NCBI RefSeq assembly: GCF_963678635.1
Contig: NC_087066.1
Coordinates: forward strand, 41,315,223 to 41,372,337
Direction of reading: 5' to 3'
DNA length: 57,115 bases
Source: Symsagittifera roscoffensis
Lineage: Eukaryota; Xenacoelomorpha; Acoela; Convolutidae
Shown here: positions 33,218 through 43,897 of the stretch, in pieces
How positions within the stretch are numbered: position 1 is the first letter of the stretch
How the letters are laid out: the number at the start of each line of letters is the position of its first letter
The notes under the pieces: model-generated
Databases searched by the model: none
Seen by the model: only the letters and a program-made list of their open reading frames with translations
What the model was told of the DNA's origin: nothing
Program-made: the position numbers and the translations under genes

Positions 33218-34270
33218 CTTTTCTTATATTTTATTATTTCTTTAAAAGTTTGTCGGAACAACAAAAATTATTTATCAGATAAAAACTTTGACTATTTGTT
33301 AAAGTTTCTGACACATTTTTGTGAAAAACAATAGCAAATTGAAAAATAATAGAAAAAATTGACTTCTTTTCGAAAGAACTGACTGCTATACTGCTTTACG
33401 CATTGTGAAATTTTAGAGATAAATTTGCGTATATTAAGGCAATAAGTGATTATTCAAGTGAACACAATTTTATGCTAAAATGAGTTGAGAGCCAGATGAC
33501 TGCAGCGGACACCCCGTCCCCTACGGGGGTTCGACTCCCTGTCGACCTAACGGGTCCCCCCTTTGTACTATGTTGAGATATCCATTTTTCGTGACGGAAC
33601 TTATAAGTTTTCTACGGGCGTTTTTGGCGCCAAGATATTCTAATTTTGAGGGGAAGCGCGCGCCAAAAAAGTGCGATTTTTTTGGTCTCATATTAATGCT
33701 TGGGGAGAGCTGAGAAAATCTTTTTGGTCGACCTCAAAAATAGGCCGAAAAAATCCACCCACTCTTTTTTTGAAAATCCACCCCCTCCCTCGAGAAAAAC
33801 CTAGATCCATCCCTGTCTCAGGGCATCAAAATTTTTTTAGAATGCCGAAAAAGCTTGTCAAAAAAATTTCGCTTAAATGAATGTTTTAATGTGTCTGGTT
33901 ACAAAATATCCCAAGGCCAAATTTTTCATCACTTTCTTCTGAAGTCGGAACTATTAGTACCCGCAACTCCTGATACTTTGATATTGCGTGTAAGATAATT
34001 AATTTTTCAATCTATTGGCAGCACTACGCGTTCTTCCGTTTTACTTACAATCTATTTGCTGCACTACGCGTTCATTCATTCTGTTGGTAGCAAGATTGTA
34101 TGATTGTGACGTCGAACAGAACTGATTGTGATGGTGTGATTGTAACCTCGGTATGTTTGTGACTTTGTCTAGTTTGAATAGAAAAATGGGAAACACCTGG
34201 TTTCACTAAATTCTTTGAATCGCTTAAAACGACCAAAAAATCACTCAAACGTTGCTAATTTTTTTCATTA
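33218..34270 (+). repeat. Dispersed repeat family B, tandem partial copy
   Basis: Repeats the right 1,059 nt of the preceding copy head-to-tail with few differences (for example GTTCCC/GTCCCC next to the B-box, TATTGG/TTATTACC at the end). The B-box-like word is at 33528-33538. It lacks the left 400 nt, so it arose by partial tandem duplication. Confidence 0.9.
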
Positions 34271-34383
34271 CCACCACATAATGTGAAATTAAGTTTTTAC
34301 AAATTATTTTTTGCTTTAATAAGAAGCAACTAAAAAGAACTCAATCATACAAAGCATACAACACGGCAACACGGTTTTGTACC

Positions 34384-34530
34384 AGCACGAAACCTGTTTC
34401 CGTGATCGCCACAGTCCCACCTCTGATAACTCAAGATGCCAATGATGGGATGTCAAGAGAAGATGCTCTAGCGTCGTCCATATCGAAATGGACAAACACG
34501 AGGGTGTGGTGTCTACTTGAAGGCAATAGT
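34384..34530 (-). pseudogene. Second, damaged copy of the RRM-like exon
   Basis: The minus strand gives LVFVHFDMDDARASSLDIP followed by an in-frame stop, then VIRGGTVAITETGFV and a GTACAA donor-like site. It parallels the fragment starting at 34702 at about 319-nt spacing, with matching flanks (AAT AAG AAG/GAG CAACTAAA). So an exon-sized unit was tandemly duplicated and this copy decayed. Confidence 0.3.
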
Positions 34531-34701
34531 TTGTTGAGAAGTTACCAAGAACAAACGTTGGAAGGCTTGTTGAGCAAGATAGATGCCCTGCTGCGACGTC
34601 GAATTCAGACCATAATGAGATTTTTGTTAGGTATTTTTTACTTTAATAAGGAGCAACTAAATAGGACTCAAACAAACAAAGCAAACAACACGGTTGTCTA
34701 C

Positions 34702-35049
34702 CTGCACGAAACCGATTTCCGTGATCACTACAGTCCCACCTCTGATAACTCCAGATGCCAGTGATGAGACGTCAAAAGAAAATGCTCTAGCGTCATCCAC
34801 ATCATATTGGACAAACACGATGCACTTACTTTTAGTAACAAAAGGGAATATCTTACTTTTTGTACCAAAAGGGGTACAAAACTTGTTAACGATACCCAAC
34901 AGTAGATTTTTGTTGTCCTTGAGCCCCTTCATGTCGCTCCTTGCACTGCTTTCCGGATCAGTCTTCTTCTCTAATCCCGAGACCCTTGAGAGCAAATTAG
35001 CATTAACGTGCTTAAATACCCAAATAATCCTACAGTACAAGCACCACAA
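34702..35049 (-). pseudogene. RRM-like exon fragment on the minus strand
   Basis: Read on the minus strand, the frame gives NLLLGIVNKFCTPFGTKSKI, then KCIVFVQYDVDDARAF, then SGVIRGGTVVITEIGFVQ ahead of a GTAGAC donor-like site. FVQYDVDDARAF has the shape of an RRM RNP1 strand followed by its second helix, and the first part resembles the helix before it in PTB/hnRNP L type RRMs. RNP2 is not clear. It may be an exon of a gene or a retrocopy. No neighbouring exons were found. Confidence 0.3.
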
Positions 35050-35504
35050 AATGGGCCAAAAAATTGATCGTAACGATCCTGACTGATATAAATCCCTGTA
35101 ACAACAATATATCTAACAACAACAAACGGGAGAGGCGGATCACATCTCGTTAGGGGGTATGATTTCTACTGATTTTATACTTTTTTCTACTGTATTTGGT
35201 TCTTTCGGTTATTTATTTGTTTTTTGTTTTTTCTTAGGTACTATGCTACTTTTTGTTTGGTTTCCTGTTTATCTTCAAGTGTTTTTGGTCACGTACCACT
35301 CAGGAAAAGACGGGACCGGGAATCCACCCACCCTTCCTGGTTCGGGAATTTTCGGTCTTAACTAGGTTAAAAAAACTATTCACGGGAATCCGAAAGGCTT
35401 CCGCGTTCCGAACTACCCTTCTGAGGTTAGAACCTTATTATGAGCATCCGACGGTTCTGCCGGTCATGATGTTAAAAAGAATAACACCCAGGAGCACCAT
35501 AAAA

Positions 35505-35766
35505 TATCTATGTAACATTCGCCCAGATGTAAATATCGACGGAAAAAAAAGCTACGTTCTAAAACGACTGACTAGCGTCTAAACACAGCTCTATATGCTT
35601 TTCACCGTCTCTGCCATAACCAGTTCTTTTGGTGGTCTTTCTAGTATCGAGTCGACAAAAAATGTTCCTGATTCCGGCTTCGAACAGAACGCTCTAATTA
35701 ACTTAATTATATGCAAAATAGTGAGCTCATGGCTGGGTCTCAGTATCCCCAGACCACGAGGTCACC
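35505..35766 (+). repeat. 260-bp dispersed repeat C, copy 1
   Basis: Matches 37027-37288 with moderate divergence, sharing CTTTTCACCGTCTCTGCCA, GCGTCTAAACA, TCGACAAAAA, and CAGTATCCCCAGACCACGAG. Both copies keep a similar plus-strand peptide (FTVSA.., LSIPRPRGH), but copy 2 has a stop (GK* in place of GKK). It may derive from a coding gene I do not recognise. Confidence 0.75.
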
Positions 35767-37026
35767 ATATTTTCATGTGCGAAATTTCAAAATTTAAGTA
35801 AGGTTGTCCAAAAGTATCCTTCCATACCAGTTTGTCGCGCAAATGGACTGTCCGGTAATTATTCCCCATTTGAAGAGAAGGATTGATTGTTGATATCAAA
35901 GGAAAAAGAGTGTACAATACACTCCATACATCAAATAAAGTTGTTTGCAAAAAAAATAAGGAAAGTATAGTGGTAGAAAAATTGTATTTTTTTTAAATCA
36001 ATTAAAAACGAATAATTAAATTTAACCAAAGTTTTGCGTCATTTCAAAGCATCGGAAAAAAGGCAACAAAATAATTTCTCTTTTAGGAAAAAACAACAAA
36101 ACATCGAGAATATCATTGTTATTAGTGAATCATCGAATGAAAACTTACAAGATGAAAAGAAGTCTTTCAGTAAAGTAAAGCGATTCTTGAGTAATATTTG
36201 TAACTTAGCGTATTCATTGACTCGGGAAGGCGGTAGTAGAACGAAAAAATACGGCGGTGAATAAGCAGCTACTTTTGCTAATGAAATTTCAAGGTTTTTT
36301 CACAGTAAAAGGATGAAGTTAATTAGATGCAAAAAATTCGGAAAGAAAGATTTAATTGAATTGTGCAATCAGTTCTTTTCGACGCTTTTTCTATGCAAAA
36401 TTTGAAGCCGAACAACATTAAAATTTTTGTGAGACCAAATGCAAAATGCATGATCGTCGATTATCCGATGATTATGCAGGCCTAATTTTTGAACAAACTG
36501 CGATGAACATCCAGATTTTACTATTAAACAATTCGCTATTAATATTGAAATTTACTAATAAAAATGAAAAGTTAAGTCATTTTCAACAACAAAAAAAAAA
36601 CAACATAATGGGCCCCCAAAAACAAAAACAGAAGTGGAGACGATCAAATTATTCAAAATTTGGAAAATAATCGCAGAAAAACAGCAGCCAACCTAAGCAA
36701 CTTTCTTCCTGTTTCATGGTTTACTGATCGACGCTTTGGATGCAATTGCCCGCCGTAGTTATAAATTTTGAGCCAAACACTGCTTCATGATCTTTCGACG
36801 TTGTTTATTTCAGTTTCAATTTCCGTTGATGTCTAGGCAGTTGCTCTTTTTAATTAAATCTGTCTGTTCGAACTTTTTGCAACTTTCTATACTAGGGTAG
36901 TAATTTTGGATAAATAATATTTTCTGACTGCGTTTTTCCGAGAAAAAAGGGTTAAAATTACGGCTCTTAGTGGTCCTAACGATATGCAGTTAAATATTGA
37001 GCCTAGATTTTACCTTACCTCCTCGC

Positions 37027-37288
37027 ACAAATTTAATATTCGCCCGAAAGTACATATTGACGGAAAATAAAGCTGGGTTCTAAAACGAATGGCCAGCGTC
37101 TAAACAAACCTCTACATGCTTTTCACCGTCTCTGCCAAAGCCAGTTCTTGTGGTGGTTTTCCTAACATCGGGTCGACAAAAACGTTACTGCTCTCCGGCT
37201 TCGACCAGAACGCTCAAATTAATTTAATTACATGCAAAAATAGTGAGCTCTTGGCTGGTCTCAGTATCCCCAGACCACGAGGTCACTC
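37027..37288 (+). repeat. 260-bp dispersed repeat C, copy 2
   Basis: Second copy of the unit at 35505-35766, same orientation, with an in-frame TAA where copy 1 has Lys. Followed within 250 nt by the GC-richer 37500-37930 block. Confidence 0.75.
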
Positions 37289-37499
37289 ATAAAAACAGGG
37301 CTACTACTGTTTTTCATATTATCATTGTTTTTGTTCAGTAGATAAATATCATCATCTCCATCGAAGATGGATCAACCCTTTCCCTCAGCTCCTAGTTTTT
37401 CATTATCTGAAATTGAATCGAGATGTTAAATAAATTCAATTAAGGACATGACTAGGAAGCTAAAAGTTTGTATAAAACAGTTTGAGTTCAGGTTTCGAG

Positions 37500-38091
37500 A
37501 CCCCTCCGGATTCTGGCATCCGGGGAAATAACGTTCTTATTTCCTTTCCGGAAGGCTGGACACTGTCCCAATACCCCTCACCATTTGCGTGAATTGCTCT
37601 GTAACGATTGTAGCGACACAATCTTTACAACTCGGAGCGGTCTCTGATAATTACCAGTTGTATCTTGTTATTTCTCGTAGTTGTTTCTATCGCAACATTG
37701 CTGTTGTGTTCTAAATTGGCCGTTTCGACGTTTCTCATGTGTGACGTCACAAGATGGTCTGGCATCAAAATGGGACCGCCCATATAGTCATGTCATGTGC
37801 TGGGTGAGTTGTAGAATTTCAATCGCTATACTAAGAGCAACCAACGTTTGCATCAGAGACACAAGATCCAAATGGCGATCCCTCGGCGTTGAGGACGGTT
37901 ACACAATTAGAATGGCATTCTAAATATTCACACGCTGTTAACTGGGGCTTCCATCGCGCATAACTGACTCTTATGATATTAGAATTTCGACACAATTTGC
38001 ATATTATTTCGAAGAATATGAGATGTTTGAAGATGAAAACACAGGATGACAACTCCGAACAAGCAACGAAAAACTTTTACTTGCACCATTC
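37500..38091. other. GC-richer island with small frames on both strands
   Basis: Base composition is unlike the surroundings. The plus strand encodes a frame ending ATNVCIRDTRSKWRSLGVED. The minus strand encodes a Cys-rich frame (ECHSNCVTV, SPFGSCVSDANVGCS). A palindromic TGACGTCA (CRE-like) is at 37742-37749. I cannot tell which strand, if any, is coding. It may be another transposon relic. Confidence 0.3.
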
Positions 38092-39415
38092 GAAACGTTC
38101 CTCGATCGAGTTTTTTGCTCAAAATCGAACAAAAAAATCAAAATTTTTAAACCAGTTTTTCTCGACACTGGTAAACTTTTGGAAACTTTTTGATGTTGTG
38201 CAAATCACAACTGAAGGGCTTGAAATTGATATATCATTCAACTTTCGTCAATGATTTCTTGTGATAGCTGATATTGCGTGTAAAAAAAACTAAAACACCC
38301 CCGAATTCAAAGTTCCTCCCCATTTTCAACGGTGGAACAATGATTTCATGCGTTTCAAATCAATTAGCAAATTTGAGGCCAGTTGAAAAAAAATTTTTAT
38401 AAGCTAACGCATTCCATCAAAAGTTGCTTGTAAAGTTTGTTTGGAGAAAGCAAGACCACACGAGCATAAGTATTTTATTATTTCTCTAAAAGTTTGTCGG
38501 AACAACAAAACTTATTTATCAGATAAAAACTTTGACTATTTGTTAAAGTTTCTGACACATTTTTGTGAAAAACAATAGCAAATTGAAAAATAATAGAAAA
38601 AATTGACTTCTTTTCGAAAGAACTGACTGCTATACTGCTTTACGCATTGTGAAATTTTAGAGATAAATTTGCGTAAATTAAGGCAATAAGTGATTATTCA
38701 ATTGAACACAATTTTATGTTAAAATGAGTTGAGAGCCAGATGAATGCAGCGGACACCCCGTCCCCTACGGGGGTTCGACTCCCTGTCGACCTAAAGGGTC
38801 CCCCCTTTGTACTATGTTGAGATATCCATATTTGATGACGGAACTTATAAGTTTTCTACGGGCGTTTTTGGCGCCAAGATATTCTAATTTGAGGGCAAGC
38901 GCGCGCCAAAAAATGCGATTTGTTTGGTCTTATATTAATGCTTGGGAAGAGCTGAGAAAATCTTTTTGGTCGACCTCAAAAATAGGCCGAAAAAATCCAC
39001 CCACTCTTTTTTTGAGAATCCACCCCCTCCCTCGATAAAAACCAAGATCCATCCCTGTCTCAGGGCATCAAAATTTTTTTAGAATGCCGAAAAGCTTGTC
39101 AAAAAAATTTCGCTAAAATGAATGTTTTAATGTGTCTGGTTACAAAATATCCCAAGGCCAAATTTTTCATCACTTTCTTCTGAAGTCGGAACTATTAGTA
39201 CCCGCAACTCCTGATACTTTGATATTGCGTGTAAGATAATTAATTTTTCAATCTATTGGCAGCACTACGCGTTCTTCCGTTTTACTTACAATCTATTTGC
39301 TGCACTACGCGTTCATTCATTCTGTTGGTAGCAAGATTGTATGATTGTGACGTCGAACAGAACTGATTGTGATGGTGTGATTGTAACCTCGGTATGTTTG
39401 TGACTTTTTTCTAGT
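38092..39415 (+). repeat. Dispersed repeat family B, third copy, cut by assembly gap
   Basis: Starts with AACGTTCCTCGATCGAGTTT as at 31792 and follows that copy until the N run at 39416. The B-box-like word is at 38772-38782. The gap falling near the end of a repeat suggests the assembler broke here because of the repeat. Confidence 0.9.
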
Positions 39416-39615
39416 NNNNNNNNNNNNNNNNNNNNNNNNNNNNNNNNNNNNNNNNNNNNNNNNNNNNNNNNNNNNNNNNNNNNNNNNNNNNNNNNNNNNN
39501 NNNNNNNNNNNNNNNNNNNNNNNNNNNNNNNNNNNNNNNNNNNNNNNNNNNNNNNNNNNNNNNNNNNNNNNNNNNNNNNNNNNNNNNNNNNNNNNNNNNN
39601 NNNNNNNNNNNNNNN
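39416..39615. other. Assembly gap (200 N)
   Basis: Exactly 200 N, placed near the end of repeat family B copy 3. Linkage of the large retroelement to the left part of the window depends on this join. Confidence 0.98.
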
Positions 39616-40264
39616 TGTCTTCATCTTTTTTCACCTAACTTCAACCCAATTGAGAAAAACGCCTATCAAATTACAGGTTCTCTGTATTTTGTCCTGATAG
39701 TTCGAAAAAATAGTTCTATAGAAAAAAAACGATTTAAAAACAAAATTCTTGATGAGCAAAACAGCATAAAGATTACCGGTGCATAGACATTTGTGTCCCA
39801 TTTGCGGCAAAGAGACTACAAATCACAGAACAATAATGTCAAACGTTTTCCTCTCAGATTAAAAAAGAGTTTTATGATGAAACAAATATTTAGCAAACAA
39901 TTACACCAAACAACATTAAAAATCAAAGCTGCTTTACGGTTTGCTACCTGAAACAATTTGTCTAAGATTTTCCAATGCTTCATCATTTAGCAATTTGTTT
40001 TCAAAATTGTGGGCATTGGGTTAATTTGGAGTATACTTCCCCTTAAAACTACGGCTACAAAATTTCAAAAAAAACTTTGCAAGTGATCACATTGCACAAA
40101 AATTCAAACATTTGGAAAAAAATTGTCAAAAACCTCGATCTTAAGAAAAATTATTGGAACCTGATCTAAACTACATTTTATGATTGGATAAATTAGATAT
40201 TTTACCACTGTAAAGTATTTAATATTAACCAATCATGATCCATCTAACTAACAACCCACTTATT
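39616..40264. other. Spacer between gap and retroelement, nothing recognised
   Basis: AT-rich, no open frame of note and no repeat recognised elsewhere in the window. Confidence 0.5.
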
Positions 40265-40269
40265 TGTAA

Positions 40270-40297
40270 GTGCTGAAATTACTTGTAATTTCAGCAC
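40270..40297 (+). promoter_or_regulatory. 13-bp perfect hairpin at presumed LTR start
   Basis: GTGCTGAAATTAC, a TT loop, then the exact reverse complement GTAATTTCAGCAC. It sits five bases inside the presumed TG terminus. It could be an integrase-recognition or transcription-factor palindrome. Confidence 0.8.
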
Positions 40298-40540
40298 CAG
40301 AGAGATTTGAATTTAACTTAGAAATTAGTTGCCTCTCCAAGAGAACTTCAGCAGCCGCAATAAACCAGTATACCCTAGATCTATTGAGCCTAGCAGAGAC
40401 TAGTTAAACAACCTGAGACTAGATAGTATAAGAGTAAGATTAGGATCGGTATTAGACTAAGAAGTTGCACGAATCTATCCGGCCGAAAATAAGATAGCGT
40501 GACGAGCAGACGGTATACCCTATCCGAAATTACTCTATGA

Positions 40541-40885
40541 GTTAACCACATCGGTCCTAACTCATCTGGTGCGACCATAAGTCTCGAACAAGACCTTAAT
40601 AGCTTAGAATTAACCAAAAATAGATTAGAAATTAGACAAAACATTTTAAAAATGTTATACGATGATAATTTAATCGAAATGTCTCTACGACTCAATAGAT
40701 CAGAGCCAATATTCCGAACGATAACAGAACTACCCGGACTTGCAAGAAGACCTCGAACCAGAGACGACATACGACAAAGTAGAAACTTGCCAAATAGTTA
40801 TATGATAGTACGGCAAAAGCCAACACAGACTTTTATATTTAGAATTTTATTAGCAATGAATTTAGATTTTCATTTGCAAACATAA
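40541..40885 (+). CDS. Reading frame inside the presumed U3
   Basis: Open for 114 codons after a TGA at 40538, with internal ATG at 40652. The peptide looks protein-like (SLEQDLNSLELTKNRLEIRQ, then LARRPRTRDDIRQ). If the LTR border is right, this is a gene within the LTR, as in some complex retroviruses. It could instead be the tail of an older inserted gene, or chance. No domain recognised. Confidence 0.25.
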   Translation, partial: VNHIGPNSSGATISLEQDLNSLELTKNRLEIRQNILKMLYDDNLIEMSLRLNRSEPIFRTITELPGLARRPRTRDDIRQSRNLPNSYMIVRQKPTQTFIFRILLAMNLDFHLQT

Positions 40886-40994
40886 AATCTTGAAGTCAAT
40901 CTTCATAATCATTTCAGGCGCTAAACAAAACTATTAATATACAATAACGATTGATAAAAAGATCTCAGATCGTTTTCCTAAAATTCTGCAGTAT

Positions 40995-41003
40995 TATATA
41001 AAA
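40995..41003 (+). promoter_or_regulatory. TATA box of the retroelement
   Basis: TATATAAAA, followed 53 nt later by AATAAA (41056-41061). Transcription would start near 41025, which leaves an 800-nt leader before the first ORF at 41818. Confidence 0.55.
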
Positions 41004-41514
41004 CATGTTTGGAAAATATTTATTGAAAATCAAAAACAAAAATTAGTAGCATGACAATAAACTGTTAGTAATCATAAAATCATCAGTTGTCCCAGCTTCA
41101 TCACCTAAACATAACAGCATTCATAAGCTCACTAATATCATTGAAAAACTAAATCTTTTTCTTAAACAAATTTAAACCATTTTAAACTTAAATTCACTTA
41201 ATTTTAAAATCAGATCATCAAGGATTATCCTTGGATCTTAATTCATTTTCTAATTAATTAAATTTAAAACTTGATCATCAAGGCCTATCCTTGGATCAAA
41301 AAGAACAATTTTGTTCTTCCCCACCCACTTAGCTAGTGTCTAACGACCTCAAACGTCGATTCACTATCCAACCCTTCCAAAAAAAACCCAAGACTAATAG
41401 AAATTTTTGAACAAAACTAACCATTCAAATTAGGTTAAACAGTGAAGAACTTCGGTTATTCATCCTTCACTTGAACCCTCCTCTTATCAAGACCCAGGAT
41501 AAACCTTAGTCTTA

Positions 41515-41636
41515 GTAAGTTTAAAATAGTATCTAACGAACCACTCGCGTTCTAATTATACCTGAAACTTGTGGATCGCTTTACTATTCTCCAACCCTTG
41601 AACACAATCACTACCCCTAAGTAAGATTAAGTAAGT
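41515..41636 (+). promoter_or_regulatory. Cluster of splice-donor-like GTAAG words in the leader
   Basis: TTAGTAAGT (GTAAGT at 41515), AAGTAAGA (41621) and AAGTAAGT (41631) lie between the presumed transcription start and the first ORF. A donor here is what a retrovirus needs to make spliced env and accessory mRNAs, matching the acceptor at 51436-51437. Confidence 0.4.
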
Positions 41637-41817
41637 TAACACCTTAGCTTATACTAGCCACGAGAAAGTAAAAAATCATTCTTCGGAATCGATATACTTT
41701 TCTCTCCAACCCTGAACAAATAGACCCAGGTTAAGCTAACCAAAAAATCGTAAGGACTAAAAATTCAAGAAAATAGAAATCATCTAACAACTTTTTGCAT
41801 CCGTCATCCTAAACCTT

Positions 41818-42285
41818 ATGTCATTTAAAAATCTAGGAAACAAACAAACAATCGTTTTACACAACTGTGAAATAGATAACAAAAAATACGACCTTGTAAT
41901 CACACCTCATACACAAACAGTTGGATATATTAGAACAAAACGACAAACACTAAAAAGGAAAATAATAAACAAACAAAGACAAATAACACGAAAAAGATTT
42001 TCCAAAAATAGAAACGCATTTTCAGAATCAGAAGCCAGCAATTTAGACGAACTTTATAAATTAAAAGAATCTATAGATAAAAATTGCCCCATTCATGATC
42101 AATTATATTTTTCCGACTCAGAAACAACTTCAAATTCATCAAAAAGAGGAAAAAGAAGAATAAAAAAGCAATATAAACACAAACCAGTACATTTATATAA
42201 TTGGAATCAACCAATTAGACATATCGATAATTACCTATTAACAGTCATTAAACGAAAAAATGAGCCAAACACACACTCCAAGTGA
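41818..42285 (+). CDS. Retroelement ORF1: small basic protein
   Basis: 155 residues, with a Lys/Arg-rich middle (TKRQTLKRKIINKQRQITRK) and a second basic run (SSKRGKRRIKKQYKHK) after an acidic-serine segment. No domain is recognised. Two nuclear-localisation-like patches suggest nucleic-acid binding, comparable in position only to nothing standard in gypsy elements. It overlaps the next frame by 26 nt (42260-42285) in the +1 frame, so either ribosomal frameshifting or independent initiation would link them. Confidence 0.5.
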   Translation: MSFKNLGNKQTIVLHNCEIDNKKYDLVITPHTQTVGYIRTKRQTLKRKIINKQRQITRKRFSKNRNAFSESEASNLDELYKLKESIDKNCPIHDQLYFSDSETTSNSSKRGKRRIKKQYKHKPVHLYNWNQPIRHIDNYLLTVIKRKNEPNTHSK

Positions 42286-43897
42286 AGATAGTCCAGATGA
42301 TGACGATATCTACCCCTTCCTCGTAGATGCACCCAATGATAGAGGACAGCATATATTTTGCAAGAATTTACTCCTAAATTTATTTGAACCCGGAATCAGC
42401 CCATGTAAAGCAGAGTTCCCAGATGTAAAGATCAAAAGACAAATTATTGATCACTATCTGAAAGATATATGTAATTTGACACAACAATACGGAATCTACA
42501 CCATAGAATTCAGCTCACCAAACCCGAATCACCACGAATATGTAATTCAAACAGACGACCTTGATTTAGAATTTTCAAAAGTATTCTCAGAATATATAAA
42601 AAGCATACAATATCATAACTCACAAAGAGCAAACTCCATATTCACTAATGAAGTTTTTGCCATAATATATAGTTATATCTCAATATTAGACCCAATCCCG
42701 CATATCTCACCGAATGAGACATCTAAACATATAAAGGTACGACATGAAATCACACTATTTTCAAATTTTCTACATATAATTAAAGAAAATTTCACTAAAG
42801 ATGAAGTTTCACAACATACAAAACATGACTTACAAAAAATTTTGGCATGGTTTATAATAGATTATTTCACACATAATATAGATTAAATTTCACAAGCAAG
42901 AAAAAATTTCAGACCCCAAAATTCAAACGATGATACCGCTATCACAGAACAATCAGACTACGTTTGGGACCCCGAATGGTGTCATTATGCATTCATTAAT
43001 ATCCCACAATCAATCTCAAGTCAGGCAATAAATACAATATCTTATGTAAGAGATTATGTAAGGGTAATACCATTATCCATTGATGCAACACCATTAAACT
43101 ACAATACATTTTTACCCGATACGCGAAATAACAGTTTAAATTCGACCGTCATACACAATGAAAACCTTAATGGAACTAGGAACCTCACTCAACAAGATAT
43201 TCAAACACCATCACACTTCATAAATGAAGAAATTGTCCAAACAACAACTACACAACAAAGTATTTCACCAATACGTCCAAATTTAACAACACCAAGAAAT
43301 ACAAACACTTCACTAGCACAAGTAACCTTACAATCAACCGTTAAACCTTCGGTTGCTCCAAAATATTCACAAATGGATTATCAAACATATAGACCCATGA
43401 CAATACCGTCAAAAACACGCAGAACGTTCACAAGAAACACTTTTGCGGAACACAATTATAATTACGCACATTCATCAAAAACAAACTATCCCCCACGAAA
43501 AAACAATAATAATCAGATAAGATCTCGATATTGGGATAACCCAATGGCAACAACCAACTCAGTAAATTTTCAAACTAATTCACATCCTCCACAGGATCGT
43601 AGTGAAAATTACCCATTCTTTCAACAGAATAAAAATAAAAAGCAAGCATCTCATCAAACGGATTATTTATCCTCTGACGATGATTATTTACAACCAGATA
43701 AATTTGCACCATATACTCAAGAATATCGTGGACAGGGAGTGCAGAAACCGTATACATATCATAGAATTTTTTCTCCACACCCAACAGATACACAAAATCA
43801 ACAACCAATACAAATGCAAAACCCAATTAAAACACAATCTTTTCAACCAATTCAGCCACAAAACCCAATGATTACACACTCGTATCAACCAACATAA
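42260..43897 (+). pseudogene. Gag N-terminal region, in frame with the main gag frame
   Basis: ATG at 42260 (MSQTHTPSEDSPDDDDIYPF). The frame runs through TAA 42884-42886 without shift, continues to TAA 43895-43897, and is the same frame as the following gag ORF. The first 208 residues are likely folded, the rest is Asn/Gln/Thr/Pro-rich (QPIQPQNPM). The two stops fall where a single substitution would restore an amino acid, so they are read as decay, though programmed readthrough cannot be excluded. No known matrix fold is recognised. Confidence 0.55.

Larger units (their letters stand above)
40265..41330 (+). repeat. Putative 5' LTR (right border uncertain)
   Basis: Begins TGTAAGTGCTG. A perfect 13-bp stem hairpin, GTGCTGAAATTAC-TT-GTAATTTCAGCAC, spans 40270-40297. 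TATATAAAA at 40995-41003 and AATAAA at 41056-41061 give the U3-R arrangement expected of an LTR. Near the right end two inverted words (ATCAAGG..CCTTGGAT) recur at about 41217-41240 and 41277-41300. No primer-binding site was identified with confidence. Without the 3' LTR the borders are only inferred. Confidence 0.45.

Noticed and set aside
37831-38052. Minus-strand Cys-rich secreted domain
   Set aside because: Cys spacing is suggestive, but the plus strand is also open, no start or splice context supports either, and the block sits among transposon relics.
39313-39634. Minus-strand frames running through the second N gap
   Set aside because: Created by the 200-N placeholder; no protein signal outside it.
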